This document shows positions 48,901 to 56,740 of a stretch of 64,000 nt of DNA, one piece after another (the stretch's first letter is position 1; each line of letters opens with the position of its first letter). The position numbers were made by a program, and so were the translations under genes. The notes below the pieces were generated by a model, which made no database searches, was not told where the DNA came from, and saw only the letters and a list, made by a program, of their open reading frames with translations. The DNA comes from Thermoanaerobaculia bacterium (lineage in GTDB: Bacteria; Acidobacteriota; Thermoanaerobaculia; Gp7-AA8): NCBI GenBank assembly GCA_017883235.1, contig JADGNY010000013.1, positions 1-64,000 on the forward strand. The letters run 5' to 3'.

Positions 48901-51760
48901 CGACGTGCACGAGGCGGTAATCGAGGATCGAGTCGGCATCGACGCTGAACAGCACCCAGCGATTGCTCGACGGGGTCACGATCATGACCGGCGCGGTCTG
49001 GCCGACGCGGAATGCCGACTTGTCGACGATGATCTCGACGCCGTCGTGTCTGTAGCCGATGTCCTGAACATCATGGGACACGGCCCAGATCGTGGTTTCG
49101 GCCGTCACGACATCGCGCTGCGCCAGCGGTGCGTTCGGCTTCGACGGATCGCGGTCGGGGCTGGTCCACATGACCCGGTAATAGCCGTCCCGGTTCGGCG
49201 TGAAGGTGACCTCGGCATCCCCATTGGCATCGGTCTCGACCTTCGTGGTGGTCACGTCTTCGTGCTTGTATCCGCGCGACTTCAACTGCCAGCCGCACGG
49301 GTCCCGCGGCTTGGGCGGAAAGATGCGCATTCCGGCGCGCACGCGATCGAGCTCGGCCCCTCGCACCTCGCGGCCCCGCGGATCGATCCACGACTCGTCC
49401 CACCAGTCGCGGGTGATGGTCACCGTGCCGTTCGCTCGGACGGGATTGTCATTGGCATCAATCGCTGAGAAAGAGATCGTCGCCTTCTGATTCGGATGGT
49501 AGACGTAGTGCTGCGGCTCGGCGTAGACGGAGTAGCGCTGCTTTGTCACGCGAATGGTTCCGCTGCCGGTGATCTCGCGCCGCGAGGTGTCGGTGACGCG
49601 CGCCTCGATCCGGTACTGCACTTCGTTGCCGTCGCGCTGCGTCGGCAGGTGAATGACTGCGTGGCCGCCGGCGTCGGTGGTCAGCGTTTCCCGCTTCATG
49701 ATCTGGCCGTCGCCGTAGTAATTCGGCTCGATGGCGTCGGGGTAGTACCAACTGTAGTCGCGCGGTCTCCACCACCAATGCGTGTACGGCCGCGAGTAGA
49801 TGACCGCTTCGACCTTGGCATTCGCAACCGGGCCGCCGTAGTAGTAGCTGGCGTCGACGGTTGCTTCGATGGTGTCGCCGAGGCGGAAGAGTTTCTTCTT
49901 TCCGTTCTCCTCGGGGGTATGAACCTCGACCTTGAATTCGGGAAGCTTGTACTCCTCGAGGCGGAAGAGCTCCGCGTTACCGATGGGGTAGTTGCCATCG
50001 CGAAAATTGATTCGGTAGACGCCGAGGGGCATGGCCGTGGTGAGGTCGAGCGAGCCCCAGGCGCTTCCGAAGGCGTTCAACTTCGCTGAGCCATCGGCGA
50101 CCTTCGTTCCCCGAGGATCGGTGATCAGGTACTGAAGCGTCGCATCGGACGGGTTGGACGGGGTCTCTCCTTCGAAACGTCGCGCGGTGAACTTCCACTG
50201 CACGGTTTCCTCGGGGCGGTAGGCAGGGCGATCGGTGTAGGCGTAAATCTTCCACTGACCGCGGGAGCCGTACGTCTGCCCCTTCCACATCTCCACGAAT
50301 GCCTGCCGTCCGCTCCCCTGCGCGATCGCGACGAACAGGTTCATGTACTTGGTCCGGTCCAGCCCCACCTCGGCCAGACCATCGGCGTTCGTGGTGGCGT
50401 CGAACGAATGGGCGATGTTGTGATTGTTTTCGTCGTGCCGCTCCCACAGCTTCACGCGCGCATTCGCGAGCGGCGCACCGGTCAGGGCGTTGCACGCGTA
50501 GACGACGGTCTTCGATGCTTCGTTGCGGACGACGACCGTGACGTCGGTGACCAGGACCAGCGCACGTTCTCCGTTGCCGCCACCATCGGCTTGCAGGAGG
50601 TAGGCGCCCGGCGGCAGTTTGGGATCGATGCGCATGCGCGCGGAGCCGGGCTCGTGATCGCCCTTGTCCTCGGTCTCTTTCTTCCACGTGCGCAGGACGC
50701 CGGACTTCGGCTCGATAATCGTGTCAAGCCAGTCCTCTGTTGTGTTGAGGCGCGCGTCACTGGTGAGGTCGATCGCCGAGAGGGTGAGGTCGATCGACTT
50801 CACGTTCCGCCACTGCAGCTCGAACTCGGCCTCGGAGTCAGGAAGAAAGACATTCGAGACCTGGACGAACACCGACGGTTTGATGATGCGGTCGACGGCC
50901 TCTCTCGCCTCCTCCCAGAATCGCGTCTCGCCTTCCGTGAACTCGGAGAGGATGCGGCGATACGCGGTCAGCGCGGCGATGTAGTCCGGCTTCCTCTGCG
51001 CCTGCCCATCCTCGCGGATGACCACGCGGCCCTGTTGCTCGAGCCAGCGGGCATAGGCGATCAGGGCGTTGTCATAGCGCTCGCTGACCTTCCCCTCGCG
51101 AATGGCTGCCAGCAGTTCCTCGCCGACGCGATCCGGTTCGCCTACCGCGCCGAGACGCACGGCGAGGAGGTAACGAAAGGTCTGCCGGTCGGCGGGTGTC
51201 GTGGCGATCTTCGCGGCGTTCTCGATGGCGTCCATCGAGATCTGCTGGGAGAGGCCGTTGAGGTAGTCGTCATCGCCGGATGTGATTCTGCGGACGATGC
51301 TGAGGTAATGCATCCGCGCGCGCTCGACGTCGCCAGTGCCGGCCCACCAGTCGAGCGCCGCTTCGTAATACTGCGATGCGGCCTGCAGGCCGCCCGCGCC
51401 GAGCGGCGAAGCCGCCATATCGCCCAGCGACTCGTCGATCTCCGCCCAGAGCCTGTCGTGATCGTCACCGGTCTCGCGAAGGAGGGCCAGCAGCTCATCG
51501 CGTGCTTTGGTGACCTCGGTGTCATCACGCTTCGGATCGGCCGCTTCCGCGCGCCACATCGTGTCCGCCACGCGGAATCGCACCCACCGCTGCTCGGCCA
51601 GCGGCAATGCCTCCCGCTTCACGCCGGCGTAGATCTCATGCGCCCGCGCGTAAGACCCCTCCGCGAACGCCACCTCCGCCTGCCGCTTCAGCGTGTCGTA
51701 GTCCGAGGTGACCGGAAACAGCGAGAGAACTGACAGAAGCAGCGCGAGAAGGTTCAGCAT
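45902..51760 (-). CDS. Bacterial alpha-2-macroglobulin with thioester
   Basis: 1952 aa. An N-terminal signal sequence (LNLLALLLSVLSLFPVTS) has no lipobox cysteine, unlike the usual lipoprotein form. Residues about 25-290 look TPR-like helical; macroglobulin-type beta domains follow (FQVSNVFLPDSEAEFELQW, YTDRPAYRPEETVQWKFTAR, and LTVTTRDAEGKPVSAEVGLG further on). The thioester motif PYGCTEQTMSRF has C1392 and Q1395. The thioester-bearing helical domain continues with HADGGWGWWKEGDSDPYMTA and a receptor-binding-like C-terminus. Such proteins trap proteases in the periplasm. No penicillin-binding protein 1C gene is next to it, which is the common partner of the YfhM class. Confidence 0.95.
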   Translation of the reverse strand: MLNLLALLLSVLSLFPVTSDYDTLKRQAEVAFAEGSYARAHEIYAGVKREALPLAEQRWVRFRVADTMWRAEAADPKRDDTEVTKARDELLALLRETGDDHDRLWAEIDESLGDMAASPLGAGGLQAASQYYEAALDWWAGTGDVERARMHYLSIVRRITSGDDDYLNGLSQQISMDAIENAAKIATTPADRQTFRYLLAVRLGAVGEPDRVGEELLAAIREGKVSERYDNALIAYARWLEQQGRVVIREDGQAQRKPDYIAALTAYRRILSEFTEGETRFWEEAREAVDRIIKPSVFVQVSNVFLPDSEAEFELQWRNVKSIDLTLSAIDLTSDARLNTTEDWLDTIIEPKSGVLRTWKKETEDKGDHEPGSARMRIDPKLPPGAYLLQADGGGNGERALVLVTDVTVVVRNEASKTVVYACNALTGAPLANARVKLWERHDENNHNIAHSFDATTNADGLAEVGLDRTKYMNLFVAIAQGSGRQAFVEMWKGQTYGSRGQWKIYAYTDRPAYRPEETVQWKFTARRFEGETPSNPSDATLQYLITDPRGTKVADGSAKLNAFGSAWGSLDLTTAMPLGVYRINFRDGNYPIGNAELFRLEEYKLPEFKVEVHTPEENGKKKLFRLGDTIEATVDASYYYGGPVANAKVEAVIYSRPYTHWWWRPRDYSWYYPDAIEPNYYGDGQIMKRETLTTDAGGHAVIHLPTQRDGNEVQYRIEARVTDTSRREITGSGTIRVTKQRYSVYAEPQHYVYHPNQKATISFSAIDANDNPVRANGTVTITRDWWDESWIDPRGREVRGAELDRVRAGMRIFPPKPRDPCGWQLKSRGYKHEDVTTTKVETDANGDAEVTFTPNRDGYYRVMWTSPDRDPSKPNAPLAQRDVVTAETTIWAVSHDVQDIGYRHDGVEIIVDKSAFRVGQTAPVMIVTPSSNRWVLFSVDADSILDYRLVHVEGTVKLIEIPIEEKHVPNVFLNAASVADLQLSVDQKEIIVPPLKNAVDVSVKSDREQYQPREEGTLTVTTRDAEGKPVSAEVGLGLVDDSVYAIQSDFAGDPRQFFFGTKRYANIETSASVQQRPYAKFVIEDGKVVDERRLGQTTEERKKDELDDLRDGVAQGVVGGVAGGAVAEQITVTAMAMKSAAMPVQEMLVPPAPPQSPKPLVGGTAVEAPVQVRSDFRSTIFWQPDVKTDANGLATIKITYPDSLTTWRATARAATATNQFGMATSTTRTKKPLIVRLEGPRFFVVGDRVTISAVIDNNTDAVMHVRPSLTAGGLELEEPSKETPVDVPANGETRVDWRVVVAHAGTAKLNVTGRGEQYADAMEKSFPIYEHGIDKLIAKSGRMRGDEATIRLDLPAARRAGSTDVTIQVTPSLAVTMLDALPYLIDYPYGCTEQTMSRFLPAAIVARTLRGIGADPADVAGRMFGGIESSTANATHPHGKHDLGELDRITAAGMKRLYDFQHADGGWGWWKEGDSDPYMTAYVIWGFAVARDGGLSVHTQAVDRAAGWLDVKLVNYEGNHEEQAWMLHALAAWRRTPKAAATPNALETKALDNVWTHRDKLTAYGRALLALAVHDFGNAERAEVLVRNLENGVRIDRAPDTSVIIHGANGRTAGSAETMATAHWGQDASWWRWSDGPVESTSFALMALTEIDPKNALIEPVTNWLIKNRRGAQWNNTRDTAITILALDEYLHASGELSGEGSYEISANGAPIATQTVTPSAILRAPSRWTIPPSAVRDGINEIRIHRTAGTGSLYFAAEARFFSLEEPIKAAGNEIFVRRDYYHLVGHPTLLKGQLYDRVPLHDGETLASGERVEVVVTVETKNDYEYLMFEDLKPAGLEAVEIRSGEGLFARELKSGAVIRKFVESKTTPPSVQRNSGVDATGRTEWLYQELRDRKVAMFASRLPQGVWEIRYTLRAEVPGSFHALPLMGQAMYVPEIRANSDEVRIDVK

Positions 51761-51823
51761 GCCAGGATTAGACGCGGATTCGGGGGAAAAGAGAACTAAG
51801 CCGAGGTAGAGTTCTGTCAGACG

Positions 51824-51850
51824 GGCTCACGCGAAGACGCGAAGGCGCGA
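51824..51850. repeat. CACGCGAAGACGCGAAGG element, 5' side of GxxExxY gene
   Basis: GCTCACGCGAAGACGCGAAG followed by GCGCGAAG, ending 13 bp before the ATG of the GxxExxY gene. Inverted partners begin inside the end of that gene. Confidence 0.85.
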
Positions 51851-51862
51851 AGGGAAGCCGCG

Positions 51863-52297
51863 ATGAATGTTGAGGAAGTGTCTGCTGCAGTCGTAGACGA
51901 TGCCTTTCATCTGCATCGCGACCTCGGGCCAGGATTGTTGGAATCCGTTTATGAGGTAGTCCTGGCGAGAATGCTGTACAGACGCGGTCTGAAGGTAGAA
52001 CGACAGAAGCCCGTCGCGTTCGACTTCGACGGCATGCACTTCGATGACGGCCTCCGCGTGGATTTGATGGTGGAAGATTGCCTCGTCGTGGAATTGAAGT
52101 CCGTGGAGATCCTGGCACCGGTCCACCCAAAACAGCTACTCACGTACCTCCGGCTCTTGAATCTCCCGTTGGGACTGCTGATCAACTTTGGTGCCGCGAC
52201 CTTCAAGCAAGGCGTAAGACGGATCGTGAACAACCATCGAGACTTCGCGTCTTCGCGGCTTCGTGTGAACATTGATCTCACGCGAGAGGAAAACTGA
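51863..52297 (+). CDS. GxxExxY-family protein (PD-(D/E)XK-like)
   Basis: 144 aa. The name-giving motif is GPGLLESVYE (residues about 22-31), with the nuclease-fold core LRVDLMVEDCLVVELKSVE carrying the D...E-x-K triad, and LLTYLRLLNLPLGLLINFGA as the family's conserved C-terminal half. Real catalytic activity has not, to my knowledge, been shown. The C-terminus (ASSRLRVNIDLTREEN) is encoded by a CTTCGCGTCTTCGCGGCTTC repeat copy, and another copy in opposite orientation ends just before the start codon, so the gene is packaged between inverted copies of a genome-dispersed repeat. Confidence 0.92.
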   Translation: MNVEEVSAAVVDDAFHLHRDLGPGLLESVYEVVLARMLYRRGLKVERQKPVAFDFDGMHFDDGLRVDLMVEDCLVVELKSVEILAPVHPKQLLTYLRLLNLPLGLLINFGAATFKQGVRRIVNNHRDFASSRLRVNIDLTREEN

Positions 52298-52583
52298 TCA
52301 CGCGAAGACGCGAAGAAAAACCTCGCAAGCCTCGCCTGCTTCTTCTTCGCGACGGGAAACCTGATCACGCGAAGACGCGAAGGCGCGAAGAAAAGCGCAA
52401 ACCTCCATGCTTCTTTTTTCGCGTCCCTCTTCGCGGCTTCGCGGCTTCGCGTGAGATCACTTCGTAACCGCCGATCTCAACCGAGGCGAGGAAACCTGAT
52501 CACGCGAAGACGCGAAGGCGCGAAGAAAAGCGCAAACCTCCATGCTTCTTTTTTCGCGTCCCTCTTCGCGGCTTCGCGTGAGA
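52298..52583. repeat. Cluster of CACGCGAAGACGCGAAGG / CTTCGCGGCTTCGCG repeats
   Basis: No gene. At least five copies in alternating orientation: 52300-52320, 52364-52395, 52425-52455, 52499-52530 and 52556-52583. The blocks 52364-52442 and 52499-52577 are themselves nearly identical (ATCACGCGAAGACGCGAAGG, later GCAAACCTCCATGCTTC), a direct duplication of about 78 bp with a 135-bp offset. Confidence 0.9.
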
Positions 52584-53471
52584 TTACTTCGTGACGACCG
52601 CCTCATACACCCGCAGTTCCACCTTCGTCATCGTGCCGAGCACGTCGCGGGTGGCGCCGATCTGGCTGGCTTTCGAGGCGGTTGCTTCGACCAGCACCGC
52701 GTCGGTGATGTCGCTGTATTTCTTGCCGCCGTTGATGACCAGCGCTACGACCGCGGCTTCGAGGGGGGACATGCTGGGGTTGAAGGCGGCGTTCTCGGCG
52801 ACCGAGCCGGTGTAGACGGCGCCGTCGCTGGTTTTCAGGGCCACGCCGGCGTAGCTGAGGCTGTAGGGGGCGTACGACGTGTTGGCGGCTTGCAGCGCGG
52901 CCTTGATCACGTAGTCATCGGTCGGAAAGGAGAGAGTCATGCCGTGTGACTGCGGCGACATCAGCGCGGCGGTCACGCCGAGGTCGGAGGGGCCGAAGGC
53001 GTCGGGGAGGAGAGCGGTCAGGAGGGTGGTGGGGGTATTCGGCAGGATGATCAGGAGCTTCGACGCCGTCGTCAGCTCGTTGAGAAACTGCCGGCAGTAG
53101 CCGCACGGGGCGGCGGAGATGGCCAGCATGTCGATGCCGGTTTCTCCGAACGAAATCGCGTGCGCGGTGGCGGCCTGCTCGCCGTGGACGGTGAAGCTCA
53201 GCGCCTGACCGGGGAACTCGAAGTTCGCGCCGAAGTAGAGGTTGCCGCTCAGGCCGTGCGCGACCGTGCCAACGAAGAAGTTGGAGATGGGCGGGATGGC
53301 GAACTTCTGCGCCCGAGGAATCAGATTGAGCATGAGCTGCTGGAGTGGCATCCCCGCGGCGACGATGCGGTCGACGACGGCCGCCGGGAGATACCCCCCG
53401 GCGGCCTGACATGCGGATTCAATCTCGGCGATCTGCTCGTTCGAGAGGGCTGCTGCGTCCGCGCTGGTCAT
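52584..53471 (-). CDS. cdd: Cytidine deaminase, two-domain E. coli type
   Basis: 295 aa, the length of the homodimeric enzyme with a degenerate second half. Catalytic zinc site: H96-G-E98 (TVHGEQAATAHA; usually H-A-E), C123 and C126 (APCGYCRQFLNE). Substrate motif FFVGTVAHGLSGNLYFGANF. The second half (AALQAANTSYAPYSLSYAGV, then ENAAFNPSMSPLEAAVVAL) matches the broken repeat in E. coli Cdd. Deaminates cytidine/deoxycytidine in pyrimidine salvage. Its ATG overlaps the stop of the upstream ABM-like gene (ATGA), making it the last gene of a seven-gene redox operon, an unusual place for a salvage enzyme. Confidence 0.93.
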   Translation of the reverse strand: MTSADAAALSNEQIAEIESACQAAGGYLPAAVVDRIVAAGMPLQQLMLNLIPRAQKFAIPPISNFFVGTVAHGLSGNLYFGANFEFPGQALSFTVHGEQAATAHAISFGETGIDMLAISAAPCGYCRQFLNELTTASKLLIILPNTPTTLLTALLPDAFGPSDLGVTAALMSPQSHGMTLSFPTDDYVIKAALQAANTSYAPYSLSYAGVALKTSDGAVYTGSVAENAAFNPSMSPLEAAVVALVINGGKKYSDITDAVLVEATASKASQIGATRDVLGTMTKVELRVYEAVVTK

Positions 53472-54220
53472 ACGCTGAACGCCTCTTTGCGGAAGAAGCC
53501 GGCGAAGCGCTTCAGTACCGACGTGGTCATGTAGGGATGCGTCGTCAAGCCGGCGGGTCCGGCCTGCACGAAGAGATCACCGTGCTCTTTCAGGAATCCC
53601 TGATAGACCGGACCGTTGCCGTGGTCGAAGAAGGTCTCCTTGTTGGTCCATGACGAGTTGTAGACCAGCGCATCGAGCTGCGACGGCGGGAGCGAGAACG
53701 ACTGCTCAGAGGCGACGGCCACGCTGACCGTGTACATCAGCGTCGTCGGCTCGTCGTCGTGTACGGCCTGAACGTATGGCCTCAAGACCGCCTTCACCTT
53801 CTCGCTGCAGCCGGGTTTCATCACCCAGCGCGCCTCGACCTGCCACGCGTCCATGACGTCAGCGCCGGGGCGGATGAAGCCGTCGATCATCTCCAGCCCC
53901 TGCAGGAGGAAGAAGGGAACAGTCGGTCCGTACATGTTCAGGAAGTACTTGCCGCTGTTTTCGACGAAGTCGTGCATCACCTGCGAGGTGTGGTGCGCCT
54001 TGTAGGCGTCGAAGTCTTTGTAGCCTTCGACGAAAGCCACCTGCGTGGCGGTGACCGGCGGATAGATGTTCGTCCCGGGATCGAGGTTGGGGGTGTGGAT
54101 CAGATACATCCAGGTGTCGGGCTGCGTTGCCTCCACGGCCGCGGCAAGTGCACCGAGGGCCGCGTAGGCTTTTGCCTCGTTGCCGGGGATGATGGACAGG
54201 AAGGCATTGTTGATATACAT
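53468..54220 (-). CDS. Duplicated ABM-like (dimeric alpha/beta barrel) protein
   Basis: 250 aa. Two similar halves of about 110 residues: the first has NAFLSIIPGNEAKAYAALGA, WMYLIHTPN, VAFVEGYKDFDAYKAHHTSQ; the second has VEARWVMKPGCSEKVKAVLR, TLMYTVSVAV, LVYNSSWTNKETFFDHGNGP. Each fits the ferredoxin-like fold of antibiotic-biosynthesis monooxygenases (helix, W/L-M-Y-strand, aromatic Y-D/K-x-x-A/F-x-x-H). Members include cofactor-free oxygenases and haem-degrading or binding proteins. A fused dimer is expected. 15 bp downstream of the GMC gene and coupled to cdd. Confidence 0.8.
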   Translation of the reverse strand: MYINNAFLSIIPGNEAKAYAALGALAAAVEATQPDTWMYLIHTPNLDPGTNIYPPVTATQVAFVEGYKDFDAYKAHHTSQVMHDFVENSGKYFLNMYGPTVPFFLLQGLEMIDGFIRPGADVMDAWQVEARWVMKPGCSEKVKAVLRPYVQAVHDDEPTTLMYTVSVAVASEQSFSLPPSQLDALVYNSSWTNKETFFDHGNGPVYQGFLKEHGDLFVQAGPAGLTTHPYMTTSVLKRFAGFFRKEAFSV

Positions 54221-54235
54221 GAAATTCCTTTCTTG

Positions 54236-56185
54236 CTACGCGCCGAGAGCCGCTTTGATGGCTTCGGCCGACTTGAATGCCAGAGCCATGATGGTGAGTG
54301 TGGGATTTGCCGTGGCGACGGTGGGGAAGCTTCCGCTGCCGACGATCCAGAGGTTCTGGACGTCATGCGACTTCTGCGTGGCATCGACGACCGACGTACA
54401 CGGATCGGTCCCCATACGATGCGTGCCCATGATGTGGCCCGCGCCGTACATGTGGTACATCTTTTTCTCGTAGTTGAAGTCTCCGGGTCCCATCGTCTTC
54501 CCATCCGGATACTTGTCCTTCGGGTAGGGATTGACGGTCGGCTGTGTGAACTCCTGTGCTCCCATCTGCTGGAAGATGGCGCTGCAGGTCTCGGCGGCCA
54601 CGCGGAACCCTTCCAGCGTGTACTTGTCGAAACCGTAGTCCACGTGGGGCCGGGGGATCTTCAGGCCGTCGGTGTTGTTCTGATCGATGGTGACGCGGTT
54701 ATCCGCCTGCGGCGCCTGCTCGAGCAGAAGGCCGAAGCGGAACTGGCGCGTCAACCGGTCGTTGAGGGTGTTGACCAGAGCCGTCCCGCCGAGGCGCGTC
54801 GGTCCGGAGTTGAGCTGCGAACCATTGGACCCGGTCACGAAATCGAGAGTGGTGGTGTAGGGATCGCCGCAGGCGAAGTTCCATCCCTCGTTGCCGATCT
54901 CCATGCGGAAGGCGGCGCGGTTCGTGCGGAACTCGCCGTCGCGCAGCGACTCGATGCCACCCGTGGCCAGCGGACCGCGATAGCCCCATACCTGCGAAGG
55001 GGCCAGCGCCCACGCCAGATAGAGGACGTGGTCCATCAGATTGCGGCCGACCTGATCGCTCTTGTTGGCGATCCCCTTCTGATCGTTCGAAAGAAGGAGC
55101 AGCTTGGCGTTCTCGATGGCGTGACAGGCGGAGACGTAGATCTTCCCGGTCACGCTGGCCGGCGTCGACTGCAGATTGCCCTTGTCGTCGTACGACCACT
55201 TGAGGTAGTCGACTTGCGTAACGTTGTTGCCGTCGACGGCGATGTTGACCGCAACCGACTGGTAGCTGACGGTGACGTTGCCGGTGTTGAGGGCATCGCC
55301 AAGGGTCACGGTCGGATCCCACTTGGCCTGAATCGGACAGATGGGGATGCAGTTCGTATTGCCGGCGCAGACGCGGCGATCCTGATACGGCTCGGAGTTG
55401 CGGCCTGCGGGGGTGTTGGTGACGAAGACGGAGTACTCCTTCCCTCCCTCGCTCCCTTCGCCCGGGACGCTCATTCCGCTCACGCCGTTGCTGACGGTCT
55501 GATCGACCACGCTCGACGGGATCGGGCCCATCGGGTATTCGTAACCCGGCGGGTAGACCATGCCGATGGCGGCCTGCAGCGGCACCTGCTGGGTCACGCT
55601 GGCGGCGACGCCGATCTCGCTCTCGGCCAGACCCCACAGCGTCTGCATCTCCGAGTACTCGATCGGCCAGTCGTAGAAGACGCCGTACGTGGTCTTCATC
55701 GTCAGATCGTGCGGCACGAGACGCGGCACGCTGCCGAGCCAATGCCAGGCCGTGCCGCCGCCGATGCGGTCGTACGTGCTCGAGAACTGCAGTTGCCGCA
55801 CCTCGGGCTGGTTATCCGGCGTGGTGCCGGAAACGCCGGCGGTTTCCGACTGGATGAGATGGCTGACGTCGGGCGGCGCGCCGATCGACAACACCGTGGC
55901 GCGCGGCGTGGGGATCTCCGAAGGATTCGGGAGCGTACCAACGCCCGGGCCGATCCGCCCGGCCAGCGACGGGTACGGCGACTCCGGCGTCTTCGCCAGC
56001 GCCAGATAGAAGTTCTCCATGTACTGCTCGCGGCTGTCCGGAACGGCCGGACCGGCCTCGAGGATCAGCACCTTCTTGCCGGCCAGACCGAGCTGCTTGG
56101 CGATGAGATTGCCGGAGACACCGGCGCCGACGATGACGACGTCGTATTGCGGGGTATCGCTGCCGTTGCCGTTCCCGTTGCTCAC
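54236..56185 (-). CDS. GMC-family FAD oxidoreductase
   Basis: 649 aa. GTG start (GTGAGCAACGGG) with GGAGG six bases upstream, overlapping the preceding stop by 4 bp; an earlier in-frame reading runs through that gene. The FAD-binding motif is at residues 15-25 (DVVIVGAGVSGNLIAKQL), then LEAGPAVP. The C-terminal catalytic region has GAGHIMGTHRMGTDPCTSVV, then LWIVGSGSFPTVATANPTLT, in which a histidine acts as base. A Cys-containing segment (GNTNCIPICPIQAKWDP) is typical of the membrane-linked alcohol/sugar dehydrogenase branch. Oxidises a hydroxyl group; substrate unknown. Partners: small subunit upstream and mono-haem lipoprotein. Confidence 0.92.
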   Translation of the reverse strand: MSNGNGNGSDTPQYDVVIVGAGVSGNLIAKQLGLAGKKVLILEAGPAVPDSREQYMENFYLALAKTPESPYPSLAGRIGPGVGTLPNPSEIPTPRATVLSIGAPPDVSHLIQSETAGVSGTTPDNQPEVRQLQFSSTYDRIGGGTAWHWLGSVPRLVPHDLTMKTTYGVFYDWPIEYSEMQTLWGLAESEIGVAASVTQQVPLQAAIGMVYPPGYEYPMGPIPSSVVDQTVSNGVSGMSVPGEGSEGGKEYSVFVTNTPAGRNSEPYQDRRVCAGNTNCIPICPIQAKWDPTVTLGDALNTGNVTVSYQSVAVNIAVDGNNVTQVDYLKWSYDDKGNLQSTPASVTGKIYVSACHAIENAKLLLLSNDQKGIANKSDQVGRNLMDHVLYLAWALAPSQVWGYRGPLATGGIESLRDGEFRTNRAAFRMEIGNEGWNFACGDPYTTTLDFVTGSNGSQLNSGPTRLGGTALVNTLNDRLTRQFRFGLLLEQAPQADNRVTIDQNNTDGLKIPRPHVDYGFDKYTLEGFRVAAETCSAIFQQMGAQEFTQPTVNPYPKDKYPDGKTMGPGDFNYEKKMYHMYGAGHIMGTHRMGTDPCTSVVDATQKSHDVQNLWIVGSGSFPTVATANPTLTIMALAFKSAEAIKAALGA

Positions 56186-56724
56186 TGGCCACCTCCGGTG
56201 TTGACGCCGAACGTAGCGAGTCCCGCCGGCGGCTGACTCCAATAGCCGAATGTGAATGCACTGAAGCCCATGGGATGAGCCTGGGCCACGTTCCAGACCA
56301 GGCTCTTGGTGTAGGCCTGCGAGGAGATGACCTGGAGCACCTGGCCCGGCTGTTTGTTGGCGGTCTGATAGGCAGGGGTGTACCAGGAGCCGAGGTACCA
56401 CATCAGGATGACGGCCTGGGCCAACTGCGCCTGGTTCGATTCCTTACCGGTGGGAGTGGTGACCTCGAGCAGCGAGTCGGCGATCTGCTGGGCGGTCAGA
56501 GGAGGCGTCTGGCTCTTGCGTGACCGGAAGGCGGCCAGCAGGTTGTCCATCGCCGTCTGCCCGACCTGGGCGACGGCGAAGTTGTAAAAGACCTCAGAGA
56601 GGTTGGTGGGGTCGAGGAATGGCCGGAGGAAACTCGACTGAAATCCGGTCAGTGCCGCGGACATATCGGCGAAGTCCTGCAGGACGGAATCAGAAGGACC
56701 GCCGGTGGATGGTGTGGTGGTCAT
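56182..56724 (-). CDS. Small-subunit-like protein of a GMC dehydrogenase
   Basis: 180 aa. The arrangement (short alpha-helical protein directly upstream of, and overlapping, a GMC large subunit) and segments such as MSAALTGFQSSFLRPFLDPT, AQAVILMWYLGSWYTPAYQT and MGFSAFTFGYWSQPPAGLAT fit the sorbitol/fructose/gluconate dehydrogenase small-subunit families. No Tat or Sec signal is seen, which is unusual if the complex is exported. GTGA overlap with the GMC gene indicates coupled translation. Confidence 0.72.
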   Translation of the reverse strand: MTTTPSTGGPSDSVLQDFADMSAALTGFQSSFLRPFLDPTNLSEVFYNFAVAQVGQTAMDNLLAAFRSRKSQTPPLTAQQIADSLLEVTTPTGKESNQAQLAQAVILMWYLGSWYTPAYQTANKQPGQVLQVISSQAYTKSLVWNVAQAHPMGFSAFTFGYWSQPPAGLATFGVNTGGGQ

Positions 56725-56740
56725 AGTCGTCTACCTTTCT

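Noticed and set aside
53759-56236. 825-codon plus-strand open frame over the GMC and ABM genes
   Set aside because: Antisense shadow of two genes with clear motifs. The same effect appears at 33178-35031, 37137-38885, 47765-49468 and 58298-59683.
56186-56401. N-terminal extension of the GMC protein
   Set aside because: It lies inside the small-subunit gene. The GTG at 56185 has a proper ribosome-binding site and leads directly to the FAD motif.
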